DNA of 64,000 nucleotides. Source: Ignelater luminosus (Eukaryota; Arthropoda; Insecta; Coleoptera; Elateridae). The notes beneath the pieces were generated by a model. The model was given only the letters and a program-made list of their open reading frames with translations. It was not told where the DNA came from and did not search any database. This document shows, piece after piece, positions 36,601 through 47,250 of the stretch. The translations under genes and the position numbers were made by a program. The stretch's first letter is position 1, and each line of letters begins with the position of its first letter. The stretch lies in contig VTPC01000880.1 of NCBI GenBank assembly GCA_011009095.1, positions 62,001 through 126,000 on the forward strand, written 5' to 3'.

Positions 36601-37704
36601 TATGATTCTGATTAATTTAAAAAGTTACATACATGTACTAACTTATATTGTTTGAATCTGGTCAAAATTAATTTATTTATGTGCACTACTGATATAAATA
36701 AGAATAAAATTTTATTAATTTTGATTAATTTTATATTTTCAATGTAATGACAATTTGTCTAACCTATAACAATGTGACAGTTGATAGGTTTAAATATGTA
36801 GGTTATGTAATTGTCAAACAATTAGCAGTTACATAACCTAAACCATTAAAGATTTATTTCCTCATTGGTAAACTTACAAAGTTTAAGCAAAATGATATCT
36901 ATATTGTTTTTTAATATGTGTATTTGTCAAAAGATGTGTAATAATGTATGTGTGCAGCACCCCACGGTGGGGTATCCTGTGGTCGTCTGCTCGTGCTTGT
37001 GCAAAAGGGAACACGCTTCATTAGGGCTGGTAAGATAATTTTTAAAACTACTCCTATTGCATGCTAGTTTTAGTTCACAGTTTATCCCGTGCGTGGCTGT
37101 TGGTAACCGTGATAGAAGGTCGGGAAATTCTTGCTAAGAACACTGATAAAATTATTAAACGAAAAGGTACTATTCTAATAATGCATGCATATTCAAACAA
37201 ATCAAAGTTACTTTTCTTTTTTATTTAGTTAGAAATTCAAGTTAATTCAAGTTTGTTTTACATTTAGGCAAGTCGCACACAGACAATATCTATTGTAAAG
37301 TTTCCCTTGGTGATCAAGAACAGTTAACAGATGTTGCAACGGACAATATAATAAATGGAAATGCACCTCAAAATGGTGCACCGCAAATTCCTACGCTCAT
37401 ATGGAATTACAGTATGCAGTTCTTACTAAAGAATATTAATGAAGAGGTTCTCACTATTATTGTGTATGAGATGTGTGCGTTTCAACCAGATGGTGAGATC
37501 TTTTTATTTATGGAGAAAATAAAAGTTTCAATCTTGTTTTTTTTCCTAGAATTTCTAGGTCGTGCAGAAGTAAAAATAGTAGATGTGTATCAGGAAGCAC
37601 AAAACACCAATGGACCAATCACGAAGAAACTAATTCTACACCAAGTCGAGTCAGGTGAATTAACAATTAAGTTAGATTTGCAAATGTTTTCGAACGAGTA
37701 TTAG
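24663..37704 (+). CDS. Dap160: Intersectin / Dap160, long form with DH-PH-C2
   Basis: This is an endocytic scaffold that links clathrin-pit proteins, dynamin and, in the long form, Cdc42-type GTPase activation. Twenty exons join in phase: 24663-24838, 24897-25787, 25847-26002, 26485-26702, 26756-27029, 27082-27904, 27961-28136, 28199-28475, 28554-28763, 28822-29098, 29159-29329, 34573-34838, 34896-35133, 35184-35386, 36095-36229, 36289-36508, 36958-37029 (72-nt cassette), 37068-37166, 37268-37492 and 37550-37704. They give 1753 residues. EH1 (about 12-105) and EH2 (about 356-455) have EF-hand loops [13 protein letters not shown] and [13 protein letters not shown]. Between them is a Pro/Val/Ser repeat linker. 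A coiled coil follows (about 480-760), then four SH3 domains (about 820-1216), a DH domain (about 1225-1400), PH (to about 1560) and C2 (to the end, with [12 protein letters not shown]). No lesions. An exon-11 read-through gives a short form ending at TGA 29335-29337. Confidence 0.95.
25100..25640 (+). repeat. Low-complexity Pro/Ala/Val/Ser linker repeats in intersectin exon 2
   Basis: The coding sequence first repeats a NQQPLI unit and then more than a dozen variants of GAPLVS/SAPLIP/PPLVS between EH1 and EH2. The corresponding DNA is repetitive (GGTGCACCTTTAGTGTC-like). The linker is probably disordered, and its length may vary between individuals or species. Confidence 0.85.
29920..29975 (+). 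repeat. Exact 56-bp copy of part of intersectin exon 9
   Basis: The bases from TGACAATGAAGTATCACAAA to TCTCCCGATT are identical to 28691-28746. The match stops abruptly on both sides. There are no splice sites around it, so it is not a usable duplicate exon. Confidence 0.97.
29986..30058. repeat. Inverted repeat hairpin next to the exon copy
   Basis: TTTTTGCTCAGGATCATCTC followed by TTGTTCT pairs with AGAACAAGAGATGATCCCAAGCAAAAA across a loop of about 20 bases. The arms are about 27 bp with one or two mismatches. Confidence 0.85.
31690..31791. repeat. Inverted repeat, GTGAGTAAAGTTACTTTTTT type
   Basis: The left end GTGAGTAAAGTTACTTTTTT is mirrored by AAAAAAAGTAACTTTACTCAC at the right end. 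The centre, GCCGCACGAGCCGTAGGCGAG, is GC-rich. It looks like a repeat terminus or small foldback of unknown family. Confidence 0.7.
31905..32220 (+). repeat. AT-rich interspersed repeat, copy 1 (copy 2 at 34060-34310)
   Basis: Both copies begin around TTTTAGGTTATGTAAC, continue with AAGAGGAAAT, a TTTTTTAACAAAATAAAA segment and GAGAAAATA, and end near AATTTCC..ATAAGAATT and CCAACCA. It is non-coding, in the same orientation, within one intron. Confidence 0.65.
34060..34310 (+). repeat. AT-rich interspersed repeat, copy 2
   Basis: This is the direct partner of 31905-32220, lying about 250 bases before the DH-domain exon. Confidence 0.65.
36958..37029 (+). other. Possible 72-nt cassette exon of intersectin at the PH-C2 junction
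   Basis: Acceptor TGTGTGCAG and donor GTAAGATAA bracket 72 bases with no stop in the gene's frame, encoding a peptide containing [17 protein letters not shown]. Its length is divisible by three and the phases of exons 16 and 18 allow skipping. The peptide itself resembles a first C2 beta strand, and the next exon encodes a similar one ([15 protein letters not shown]). Confidence 0.6.
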
Positions 37705-38740
37705 TGGTAATAAAAGTAAGATAATGCCGAAAGTATTATTAAAATCTAGTAAGAGATAGATGAGAGCGATGAGCAGTTTGATTTTGAATGAGCTTTAGGT
37801 GGTAGGATCGATTTTAAAATGCTAAGGTTAAAATAAGGTAAATAATCAAATTAGTTAGAGGTTAACCAACACGTTTTACACATTTAATGCATTTTAATGC
37901 AATCAACATCATTATAAATTCTTTTCACCAATTTGTATTCTAAGATTATAAACAGTTAATGTAGGTCATTTTGAAAGTTCGTGATATATAAAATGGATTA
38001 AATGTGTTTGATTTAAAATATATTTCATTTAAATTATTTTCTAGAAACTATTAATAAATTAAGTTGTGAATTGTGATTGTATATTATTTTTCCTTATATT
38101 TAGTACATGTATTTTTATTTATTTAATGCCTATTAATTCTGAATAATATACTGATTGCCTAAAATTTCATGAAATATGGGTATAGTCTGCTTTTTAAATT
38201 ATAGAATTTAGAGCAAAGTATGAAAACTGAAATTATGTTCGTACAACAATCAATATAACCTATCAAGTTATGAATGTTACAAAATTGTTTTGAAGGTTTG
38301 AAATGTAATCTGACTTTAATTCTTTCTGTTAAGGGATGATGTTATTCACAACCTTAAAGTTCTTATTGTTGTTACGTTTATATACAGTTATGAAACTATA
38401 GATACAATACTGTCCATCTTAAGTTAGCCTTTAAAAAACCAAGAATGACTGCAATGAAGTTGTTATATTATAGAATTAATAATATTACAATATGGGTCAT
38501 TTCAGGCAACTAAACTACTCAAAAATGAATAGGGATATTCGTATAGTATGGTCTTTAAAGAGTGATACAACATTTTGTCTTACAAAAACACATTTGTGGA
38601 TATTCTGATGTTAATTATTTGCAGAAATGTTTAATATTAGACATAGGATAATTAAGTAAACTAACAATAATTTAAAATTAACACTGCACTGAAACAAAAA
38701 ATTATAACAATTGAAACAAGAGAAATTCAAGATATTACTA
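37705..38740. other. Intersectin 3' UTR and intergenic
   Basis: AATAAA at 38053-38058 is a plausible poly(A) signal; another A/T-rich candidate lies just after the stop codon. No further gene is seen. Confidence 0.5.
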
Positions 38741-38744
38741 AGTG

Positions 38745-39530
38745 GTTGCATTTTAATGGGCATCAATAACTGCTTGACATCTTTGCGGCATACTTGTAAT
38801 GCAGTTGTCAATATGCTCTTGTGGTGTTCATGCCAAAGAATTGGTAAACCAGCTGCAAGTTGCTAAATAGTAGCTGGTTGAGAATGTTGATTGTAGAGTT
38901 GTCTCTGAAGTACATCTGATATGTGCTAAATTGCATTTAGGTCAGGTGAAAGTAGTAGAAGGGCTAAATGATTAATTTTCTCTCCTTCAATTGCATCCGG
39001 AACAATACAAGCACAGTGCGGCCAACAGTATTGGCCCAATTCAATACGTGGTTGGAAATAATGGACGGATACCTTTATTTGATCCAATGTTCATTTAATA
39101 GCTACATTCACACGTTTTGGAAATCTGACTGAGTTTTATGAGATATATTGGAAATGAATTTGGAACCACTTTCAAGATGATGCCCTTGCTGATTATTTTT
39201 TCGATTTCTTCTTTTACCTTTGATAACAGGGGTGCAGGTGCCCTTCTGGGTGCTTCAGTGCTTTGGGCTAATTTTATTGCATGATTTCTCGGTTCTTGCT
39301 TAACTTTCTTAATGATATTTCGTCTGTCTCTTGAAAAGAGCAAGCAGCAAGCAAAAGTTGCGTAACAACGTTTGTACTGTACTGACGACTGAGGGTCTAC
39401 CAACGATTTTTGAAATCTCTGCGAATGATTTTCCATCATCTTTCAATGTAACATTCAATTTTCTAATGTCATTTGAAATTTCACTTCAGCACTTCATCTT
39501 GACAGTTACAAAAACAATGGTTACTTTACA
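38745..39530 (-). pseudogene. Tc1-type transposase remnant, split by a gypsy fragment
   Basis: On the minus strand the N-terminal helix-turn-helix region is readable at about 39360-39530 (DDGKSFAEISKIVGRPS). The C-terminal catalytic end is at about 38745-39010 (LSPDLNAI, stop, HISDVLQRQL, later WHEHHKSILTTALQ). The latter matches the SPDLNPIEHLWDVL signature around the third catalytic residue. At least two stops interrupt the C-terminal part and the middle of the protein is missing or replaced. Confidence 0.75.
39095..39310 (-). pseudogene. Ty3/Gypsy reverse-transcriptase fragment
   Basis: The frame reads NHAIKLAQSTEAPRRAPAPL, then SKVKEEIEKIISKGIILKV. This is the conserved segment just before the RT fingers of gypsy pol (xPRRVPxxLRxKVxxELxRMxxxGVIxxV). 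No LTRs or active site are visible. It lies between the two halves of the Tc1 remnant. Confidence 0.7.
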
Positions 39531-40436
39531 TAGCCTGCTTTTTACATGCGTTTTGGGACTTTCTTTACTTTTTAAAAGTAGGCATTAATTCATAGCTATT
39601 TATTGATGTGTTATTATAGACTTTTGTGAGATTTCATGTGTGCATTATTTGAGATTTTTGTACTTTTGCATTGACTAATTGTTTAACATACTCCTAACTT
39701 TTAATATTATTAATTTTACATTGCAGCAACATTATTAGTCATTCATGGTTTTTTAAAGACTTTCTTGTGTGGTTAACTGATGATTTACAGTACTGTATGT
39801 AGAGTTTCGTGAGTAACTGTATGTTGACATCCAGGAAGGCAAATTTTAGAAATCTCCCACCTTTGGAAAATAAATACATCTGGGAATGCAAAGCATAACC
39901 ACAACGAACTCCGTTTTGTTACTTTTTTCAGACTTCGGCAGCCATTTTGACCATGTTCCCGAAGAGTTATCAAAAAACGAAGATACCACATGGTCTTTAG
40001 TTTTTGATGTAGAATCCAAATCTGAAGTCAAAATTTCAGAATTTGACAAGAAATGCCGACATACAGACAGACAGACAGACTTTGCAAATTCAGTAACGAT
40101 TCCTTCGGAGTTCGTTGATAAACCCATAAAAAGTATAAATTTTTATTTTACTTTTCTCTATAAAAATGAAAAATAAATTTTTTTTGAAATTGACAACTTC
40201 CTAACCTCACTTTCTTTGACATCAAATAACTACTTTTTCTAGATTTGATGTTATTACATTAAGATGTTTGAAATAGAATATAATTCTTGCATACCATCAG
40301 AAGCAGCTACAATATCCTAAAACACACAGATTTATTAGTTCAAAAACTGTCTCACGATTGCATTGCACATAAACTTCACCTGATTATTATACTTTTCTAA
40401 GATCTGCAAGCTTTTTTTTAGTTTAGCTGTTAACTG
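39531..40436. other. Intergenic, no gene supported
   Basis: A short ACAG-type simple repeat occurs at 40062-40081. Open frames on both strands over 39785-40176 do not resemble anything I know and overlap each other. Confidence 0.4.
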
Positions 40437-41200
40437 ATGTTATCTTCCATTGGAAGTGGAATAATATCTTCTGGCTGTATCAGTTTTATTGACGTATTCC
40501 CTTTTCTTCCTTTTTCGAGTATTTCTTTATTTGTGCACATTTCTTCTCCTACTGATGGCATGCTTTTCAAATTCGTATTTCCTGCTACTCTTTCAGGTGT
40601 TCTAATCTGTTGATATCTGAAACTGTTTTTTGAGGTATAGATCTTTTTCACTAGCGTTCTATCAAAAATATCTACTACAGAAAAAATATTTTGGTTATAC
40701 GGCTAGATACCCAATTTCCGAAATCCATTAACTGATATCTCTGCATTGGCATACTTTAAATATGCTTTACACATCAGTCTGCAAATCTGAAAAGCAGCTA
40801 CGAAGGCTTTTTCTTGAGAAAATGGATGTGACAAACCATTCCTCAAAACCAGTTGAAAAATATCGTTGATCCATATCGAGACGGTAAGCAATTAAATGGT
40901 CCTCTATGCATTCTACTAAATGAGTTTCCTAATTTCCGATACCCTATCCCTGGTTTCCTTCGTCGACCTTGTCCCAATTAATTTTATGAGGTGCAGCTTT
41001 TGGCAAAGGGCGTACTTCCTCCAGAGTTACAACATTGTTGCCTGACGATTTTGAGGAATTTGGGTTTGTTTTGATTACCACCTGTATTGGAAGATGTTCC
41101 TGCTTCATCTCTATCAGTAATGAAAGATGAAATGAATCCGTCATCTTTAAAGATTTCCCAATTCATAGGAAAAATTCCAGTCTTAATAAATCCGCTTATG
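40437..41200 (-). pseudogene. Pogo/Tigger-type transposase C-terminal fragments (two overlapping families or copies)
   Basis: On the minus strand, 40703-40891 reads ISVNGFRKLGI followed by a stop and then PYNQNIF, and 40437-40651 ends with IKLIQPEDIIPLPMED. At 40944-41166 one frame reads NWEIFKDDGFISSFITDRDE and the other TLEEVRPLPKAAPHK. GF.KTGI.P(Y/F)N..IF and (I/L)RPLPKA are C-terminal hallmarks of insect pogo/Tigger-like transposases. The order shows two partial copies rather than one protein, and frameshifts separate the parts. Confidence 0.6.
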
Positions 41201-42602
41201 ATGTTTGTGCTAAAGGAATTGTTGTCATTGAAATGAACAAATCATCAAAGATGTTTTGTTAGAATTAATTATTAAGATGATTAGACCAAAGTAGAATAAA
41301 GTAAAATCAAATATATTTAGTTTTAATATGCTTTTAATCGAGCACAAAATAACACACACGACACAGTTTTATATTATGTCAAATTAATTATTTACATACT
41401 GTTACCCACTAGATAATTATAAATTTTCTCAACATGTTTGAACCTTTTCATGATACTGGATACTTGCTCTATTCGAGAGCTTCCTTCCCAATAATCTATG
41501 TAACTTGGTAGAACAATCACACCCCATCAGCAAAATTATTGAGAGGAAGTCTGTCATCTCTTTGGTAACTGGTTACTTGTACACTGTACAAATTAGTATG
41601 ATTCGAAAGCCCAAACAGAAAAAACTTGAAGAAGTATTTCATTGACAAAGCATCGGTATCATTTGAAAAATTAGTGACTGCAGTATCAAAGCTTATACGT
41701 TGATGTAGAAATCATTTTTCATCCAGGTAAAAAGGGATTTGCCTTTTTTTATCAGCAGGAGTAGAAAGATAGGAACCTTTTTCCTTTTAGATTTCACTTC
41801 AGAAATACCAGGTTCAATTGGTGCCTCAGAAACATCACTGTCAGTGATGAACGTCATCAAAAGAATTTTCCTCCTTTTCGTTTTCAGAAGCTGTTTCATC
41901 ATTTGAGTAAGAGTAATCAGAAACATCTGGTAGCAGTAGTAAAATAGCTTGATCTTTTGGTTTGCCATAAAATAAAGATGTAGAGATTTTGTCCATCTTA
42001 CCTGAAATTTATTGTTCTATGTAACTGTTATAATTTAATATCGGTTTTATTAATTTAATACGCACATACACACTACAAAAGTAACATAACATAACATTTA
42101 TGACATTTCACTACTTGATTATATCATGCATGCACATTAACTAAAACAAACAAAACTATACTTTAATACATGGTGTATCAAAACAAAACATACATGCACA
42201 ATACAAATAGAATAACATTTTTTGTTCTTATTCTCTAACAGTAACCGTATGGTGACACGGAATCTACATCCAAATTATTCTAATAAATATAAATTATCCA
42301 GCAGGATATGTGAACAAACGAAACTTGGCACCTTTTATTTATCATATAATAAAATTCAGGTTCATAAAAGAACAAAACCGTTTTCAAATTTAAAAATCTA
42401 CCGAGGCACCATGAACACAATGTACACAACCATCAACGAGGTCACTGCTATGATTAATTTTGGTTTCAAAATGAGCAGATCATTTTTCTGGGGTTGTTTG
42501 TAGGATGATACCATACTGTTATATATACCCTATAAAGTGTAGTTAGAAGACAGACCAGTGAATTTAATACTGAAAGTCCGTTTAACCATCTTTTAATATA
42601 AT
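41201..42602. other. Intergenic transposon debris, no gene supported
   Basis: The minus-strand frame at 41693-41968 contains FITDSDVSEAPIEPG, which may be another degenerate pogo-type tail. The plus-strand frame at 42222-42503 is unrecognised. No boundaries can be drawn. Confidence 0.35.
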
Positions 42603-42745
42603 AATTTTGTGCGCTAACAATATATTGGGATGCGACCATATCAACTGTTTCTATGGTTACAGATAGTATTAAATTAATGAGGTTAGAATGAATGAAAATA
42701 AAAACATAAAATAAAATGATTTATCGCGAATGGGCCTCCTAGTAT
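42603..42745 (+). repeat. Dispersed repeat ending GGGCCTCCTAG, copy 2
   Basis: This is a shorter copy of the repeat at 12015-12285 in the same orientation, lacking its internal duplication. Confidence 0.7.
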
Positions 42746-42954
42746 GTAACAATTGTCATTATTATTATTAATAAACAATGACAAATGATTAATAAATTTA
42801 GTTTTGCTTTCTATTTCTTTAAATATGACAATATAACTATTGTGTGGTTTTAAATTTTTAATAATCTTAAAATCACCTTTATTAATATAATAAACCTTCC
42901 AATGATGTCACTCCTGAGTCTTATAGAAACCGTATTAAATGTCGGTACACCTGT

Positions 42955-43165
42955 CACGGATCAGGTCAGTTGGCGTGTCATATCATCAGGCTTATCGAGA
43001 GGGTCACAGGGATACTGATACACAGTTTTATGAGATAACCTCTAACCTAACCTCTATAAATGCTAATAGCTTTTTAACCCGTGACCCCTCTCGACAAGCC
43101 TAACAATATGACACCTCAACTGATCTATGGTAGGCGGGCATACGGAAGTCCAGCCTAAATGTCGA
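42955..43165. repeat. Inverted repeat containing the second copy of the 10745-10910 family
   Basis: GATCAGGTCAGTTGGCGTGT..ATATCATCAGGCTTATCGAGAGGGTCAC on the left pairs with GTGACCCCTCTCGACAAGCC..AATATGACACCTCAACTGATC on the right. The loop carries GATAACCTCTAACC and ATAGCTTTTTAAC. The copy at 10745 keeps mainly the right arm. Confidence 0.75.
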
Positions 43166-43847
43166 CCCTTGAATTTTATGTATTGTCATTGCTTTACAAC
43201 ACATTAATGGGTACTGTGATCTTGATCTTGTACATGTGACATTTAGCATTCCACTAATTATAAAAGTTCTTCTAATTTTTTCAAGAGGTGTCCAGTTTTT
43301 TTTGGAATATTATCATTATTTTCATTTAAAAGTGGTAAGTTATGTCCAGATGTACCAGGAAATTCAATCCATACACAAATTATATTTTCTTGTTCTAAAT
43401 CAATTCTTCTCAATGTACCTACGGCTCCATTGAAAAGTCCATCTCCGACATCAACATTGCATGAAATTGTATATTTAGGCCAACTTTAAATTGAATTTCA
43501 TGTGGCAATCCCGCTGATGATTGATAAGTCATAATCGTTTAGTTTCTCTTTGGCAAATTACTTATCTTCAACATTACATTGAATTGTATCTCAGGCATTC
43601 CATGGTAACGGGTGTCACAACCACACACATTTAAATTTATGTTAGTAATTGATATAATAATCAAAGCAAAAATTATTACAAAAAAAACTAAATAATTTAT
43701 GCGACTAGCTGTAAACCATTAAAAACATTAATTAAATCTTTGATCCTTAGTATATTGAAGTATAAGCATTTTATCAGGTTGTGTAATAAATAATGTCGTT
43801 TTATTCATTTTACTTCAGTATCATTTATTGAATATATAGAAAAAATG
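43166..43847. other. Intergenic, 3' flank of a mariner remnant
   Basis: No gene. TCAGGTTGTGTAATAAATAA at about 43774 could be the 3' terminus of the mariner element that follows; it partly resembles the inverse of sequence near 44600. Confidence 0.35.
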
Positions 43848-44531
43848 TTAATCAATTATGTATTGTCCATTGTTATTAACAACATATTGCCATCTTTCAG
43901 GCAATTTAGCTATCTCATTTTTATAAAAACTTTCATCCTTATTATCAAAATAAAATTGAATAGCGTTTTTTATATCCTCGATTGAATTAAATATTTTTCC
44001 ATCTAAATAATTTTGAAGTTCTCTGAACAGATGATAATCAGAGGATGCCAAATCTGGGGAAAATGATGGATGAGGCAAAACTTCCCATCCTAACTCCTTT
44101 AATTTTTCCTGTGTTAATTTTGCAGTATGTGGCTTTGCATTATCATATTGTCATACGTTGAGCAAGTTGATTGCTTGTTAATTCATGGGGCAACCACACA
44201 CCATGTCTATTTATTTTTCCTAACTTGTGTAAATGAATTGCAATAGTTTTATGACAACAATTAAATTTTTCAGCCAAATCCCTAGCTGTTAATCTTGGTT
44301 CTTCATCAATTTGTTCAAGTAATTTTGTTTCATCAATTTCTTCAGGACATCCAGCTCTTGGTTTATCTTGTAATGATTTCTAAATTTTTCATACCATCTT
44401 TGACATTTTCTGACATTAACTGTGTTTGGACCATAAACTGAACAAATTTCATTTGATGCAACAGTTGCATTTACTTTTTTATTTAAAAAAAATAAAATTA
44501 AATGTCTTATATGTTGTTCAGTTGGTGACAT
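43848..44531 (-). pseudogene. Mariner (SETMAR-type) transposase with an internal deletion
   Basis: The protein starts at 44531 with the mariner helix-turn-helix (MSPTEQHIRHLILFFLNKK). It then changes frame into CPEEIDETKLLEQIDEEPRL and a second DNA-binding helix region, and jumps to the C-terminal catalytic part (NAKPHTAKLTQEKLKELGWE, HPSFSPDLASSDYHLFREL) ending in LPERWQYVVNNNGQYI. The segment that should carry the first two catalytic Asp residues is missing, so only the third (SPDLASSDYHLF) remains. It is inactive, and the family is certain. Confidence 0.85.
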
Positions 44532-44619
44532 TTTGACAAATTATTGTATTGCAAAAAATAAACAATTATCAAAGATGGCTGACACCAAAACAATTAAATA
44601 CTACACTTGATTCATATCG

Positions 44620-45620
44620 TCCATAATCTGTACTAGCTAAAACTCGGGTGTAAATGGTGGTTGAGGTTCAGTTGAATTGTCACAAAACTGCGAACTATGT
44701 TTATCAATAAAGTCAGAAAAATTACACAGTTCAAGTGTGAATAATAAGTCAGTTTTTCAGTTGTTGATATTTCATCGATAAAACTTTCATCATTGCGACT
44801 TTGTTTAGATTTTACTTCATACATATTTAGGTGCATTTGATAACCATGTAAGTCCATGAATAACTTTACATCCAGTTTTGAAATATTGTTCCAAAATGCT
44901 CTAAATCGATAATCAAAATATCAACATGTAGTAACTGGATAAAGCCTTATAAGTTCTTGTTTTTTTCTATTGACTCAAACAATGAGCTTCCTGAAGTGAA
45001 AATTCGGTTTGATCTAAAACTTTTGATAGTATCACGATTAACTGATCCCACATTATTTCAGCAGCAGATAACATAAGAAATAGTGTAGGAATTGCCAATT
45101 GTCTAATCATTGCCATTGTCTCATCTCCTTTTTGTTCCCACTATGATGGACTTCTTTGCAGTTTGTTAAGACTTATAACTTTCAATCGCTTTGTTTATAA
45201 TTGTTTGATTTATAACTTCTTGACATATCCACATTTTGTTGGCAACTCCTTTTCCTTTTCGTTTAAATATATTTATGGCACTTGGTGCTTCATAAACTTG
45301 TTTAGTTTTGAACAGAAAAAACAAATACGCTGTCTTAAGTGCAATCTGCTCTTCTCAAATCTGATTTTGCTAAATCAGTTGGAGTAGATTTGATTTTTAT
45401 ATCTCGATATTGTGCTGCAAATAATTTCAGAAATCCAAGTGAAGCTGTTTGTGCATCAGAAACTATATTAAGAGGTTTTGATCCTTCTCCAGGAGCATAT
45501 GTAATTGCTAATTGATGATCATTATAATCCAATTGGGTATCCAAACATCCTATAGGCTCATTTTCTTGAATATTATATTCTATTTGTTCACTTTCTTCAT
45601 CGGCCGATTGGGAAGCCTTG
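44620..45620 (-). pseudogene. Helitron Rep/helicase N-terminal region, decayed
   Basis: Reading from 45600 downward gives IGCLDTQLDYNDHQLAITYAPGEGSKPLNIVSD as separate readable parts (APGEG is the landmark), then TPTDLAKSDLRRADC. After frame changes come AMIRQLAIPTLFLMLSAAE, a CRYFDYRFRALF-like relic, LTWLSNAPKYV and ESFIDEISTTEK. This is the order of the Helitron_like_N domain found in animal Helitron replicases. Several frameshifts and stops are present, and the HUH and helicase motifs are not seen. The residual order makes the assignment reasonably safe. Confidence 0.7.
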
Positions 45621-46438
45621 CAAACATTTTAAAATTCTAAACAGAAATAATTTTAATAATCTAGTTTTTTTTTTAAATAGAATTTCAAATAATCATAACT
45701 GGGGTGGTAAAGGTAATTATAAGATGGAAATAAACAATTGAGAATATTCTAGCGTAATTCCTTTTTTAATGATATTCGAATAACAATTTTGACATTTAAA
45801 TGACAGATGCTTAACGTAAAAATCTGATCTGGTAACTTTTTTTTATTTATACTGTTATTCCAAGACTTGCTCTGAATTCTATAATAAAAAAACAAACATA
45901 CACTGCACTTTCTGTGATTAGACAATGACGGATGGTGCTTTCAATTTATTAATTTGTAAAAATTTTAATCAACATTACGACAATTATTTAATAGTATATT
46001 ATTCAACAAGCACATAATGCCCATTATGTGCGAGTCGAATACGACGTTTTATCTACGATTCTAACACTTCTGAGGAAGATCTGGAAGTGGATTCCCCCGA
46101 GGGAGGCGATGTCCAAATTCTTGAATATGCAGAAGTCAATGAAAGTAAACAATCTTCACAAAGAGAGTTTTAGACCTGGAATACAAGGATCCTTTGAAGA
46201 CAATGTTCAAATTTTTTTTCCAACAATAAATAGTTTGAGATTATAGCAATTTCTATTTTGTTTATATCTATAAATAGGCAACCAACAAAACACCGCCAGT
46301 GAATAAAATCCATATAATTCACTAGTGTTTTATGAATAAGGTTATATCTCTATGGTTACGCATATAACGACTGTATTATTGAAGAGTCGTAGATAAAAAT
46401 ATTTAAGTTTTCCTAAAACTTTTCTTTATAATATATAT
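45621..46438. other. Intergenic, no gene supported
   Basis: ATGACAGATGCTTAACGTAA near 45802 is related to the repeats of intersectin intron 11. An acidic frame near 46040-46160 (SNTSEEDLEVDSPEGGDVQ) is open but short and unrecognised. Confidence 0.4.
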
Positions 46439-47250
46439 AGGGTGCCGCGCGACTCGACTGCCATAGCTTAAAGGTGTGTTCCTTGGGTAATTTCAAGTCG
46501 AAAATACCTAATACATATATGCCCAAAACTCAATAGTAAAGGAGTTATAGGCGATAGCATTTTCCATAAAGAAATGGTTTGATTAATTATTATGCATTGT
46601 TATTGTTTAAAACTAATGCAGGAAGTAGGCTGGTTAATAGTTTTGTCACATTGGCATTACAATTGATTCTTGTTTGATGTTTATCTTGCATTATTTTTGC
46701 CATTTTAACGTTCTCTAATGGCTACATTTTCAAATCATGAATATGCCGACATTCACTTTTTTTATGGATACTGTGACAGATGGGGGATATTAAATTTAAA
46801 AGAATTTAGCATAACATTGTGTTTTATTAATAAAAAATATTAACACAGTTATTTACATTAACTTTTCGAAACCTCCGCTGATATTCCTCCACTGTCGCTC
46901 TTCCATTTCCGTCACAGTATTCATAAATAAAATGAATGTCAGCATGTTCTTTATTTTAAAAATGTAGCTATTAATAAACGTTAAAGTAGCAAAAATAATG
47001 CAAGATAAACGTCAAAAAAGAATCAATTATAATGACAATGTGACAAACTATTGACCAGCCTACTTCCTGCATTAATTTTAAACAATAACAATGCATAATA
47101 ATTAACCAAACCATTTGTTGTATGCAAAATGGTATCGCCTATAACTCCTTTACTAGTGAGTTTTGGGCATATATGTATTAGGTATTTTCGACTTGAAATT
47201 ACCCAAGGAACACACCTTTAAGCTATGGCAGTCGAGTCGTGAGACACCCT
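46439..47250. mobile_element. Foldback transposon with about 365-bp arms
   Basis: The whole left arm (46439 to about 46800) is repeated inverted in 46890-47250, sharing ACTCGACTGCCATAGCTTAA, GGTGTGTTCCTTGGGTAATT and ATTATGCATTGTTATTG. About 100 bp of unique loop separate the arms. The ends read AGGGTG(C/T)C, like other ACAGGGTGTCC-type termini in the window, and TATATA flanks both sides. Arm identity is about 90 percent by eye. No transposase. Confidence 0.85.

Noticed and set aside
40062-40081. ACAG-type direct repeats considered as the start of a CRISPR-like or regulatory array
   Set aside because: It is a short simple-sequence tract of about five tetranucleotide units without spacers.
39846-40176. 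Overlapping open frames of 93 and 96 codons on opposite strands
   Set aside because: Neither resembles a known family, they overlap each other, and no splice context supports them.
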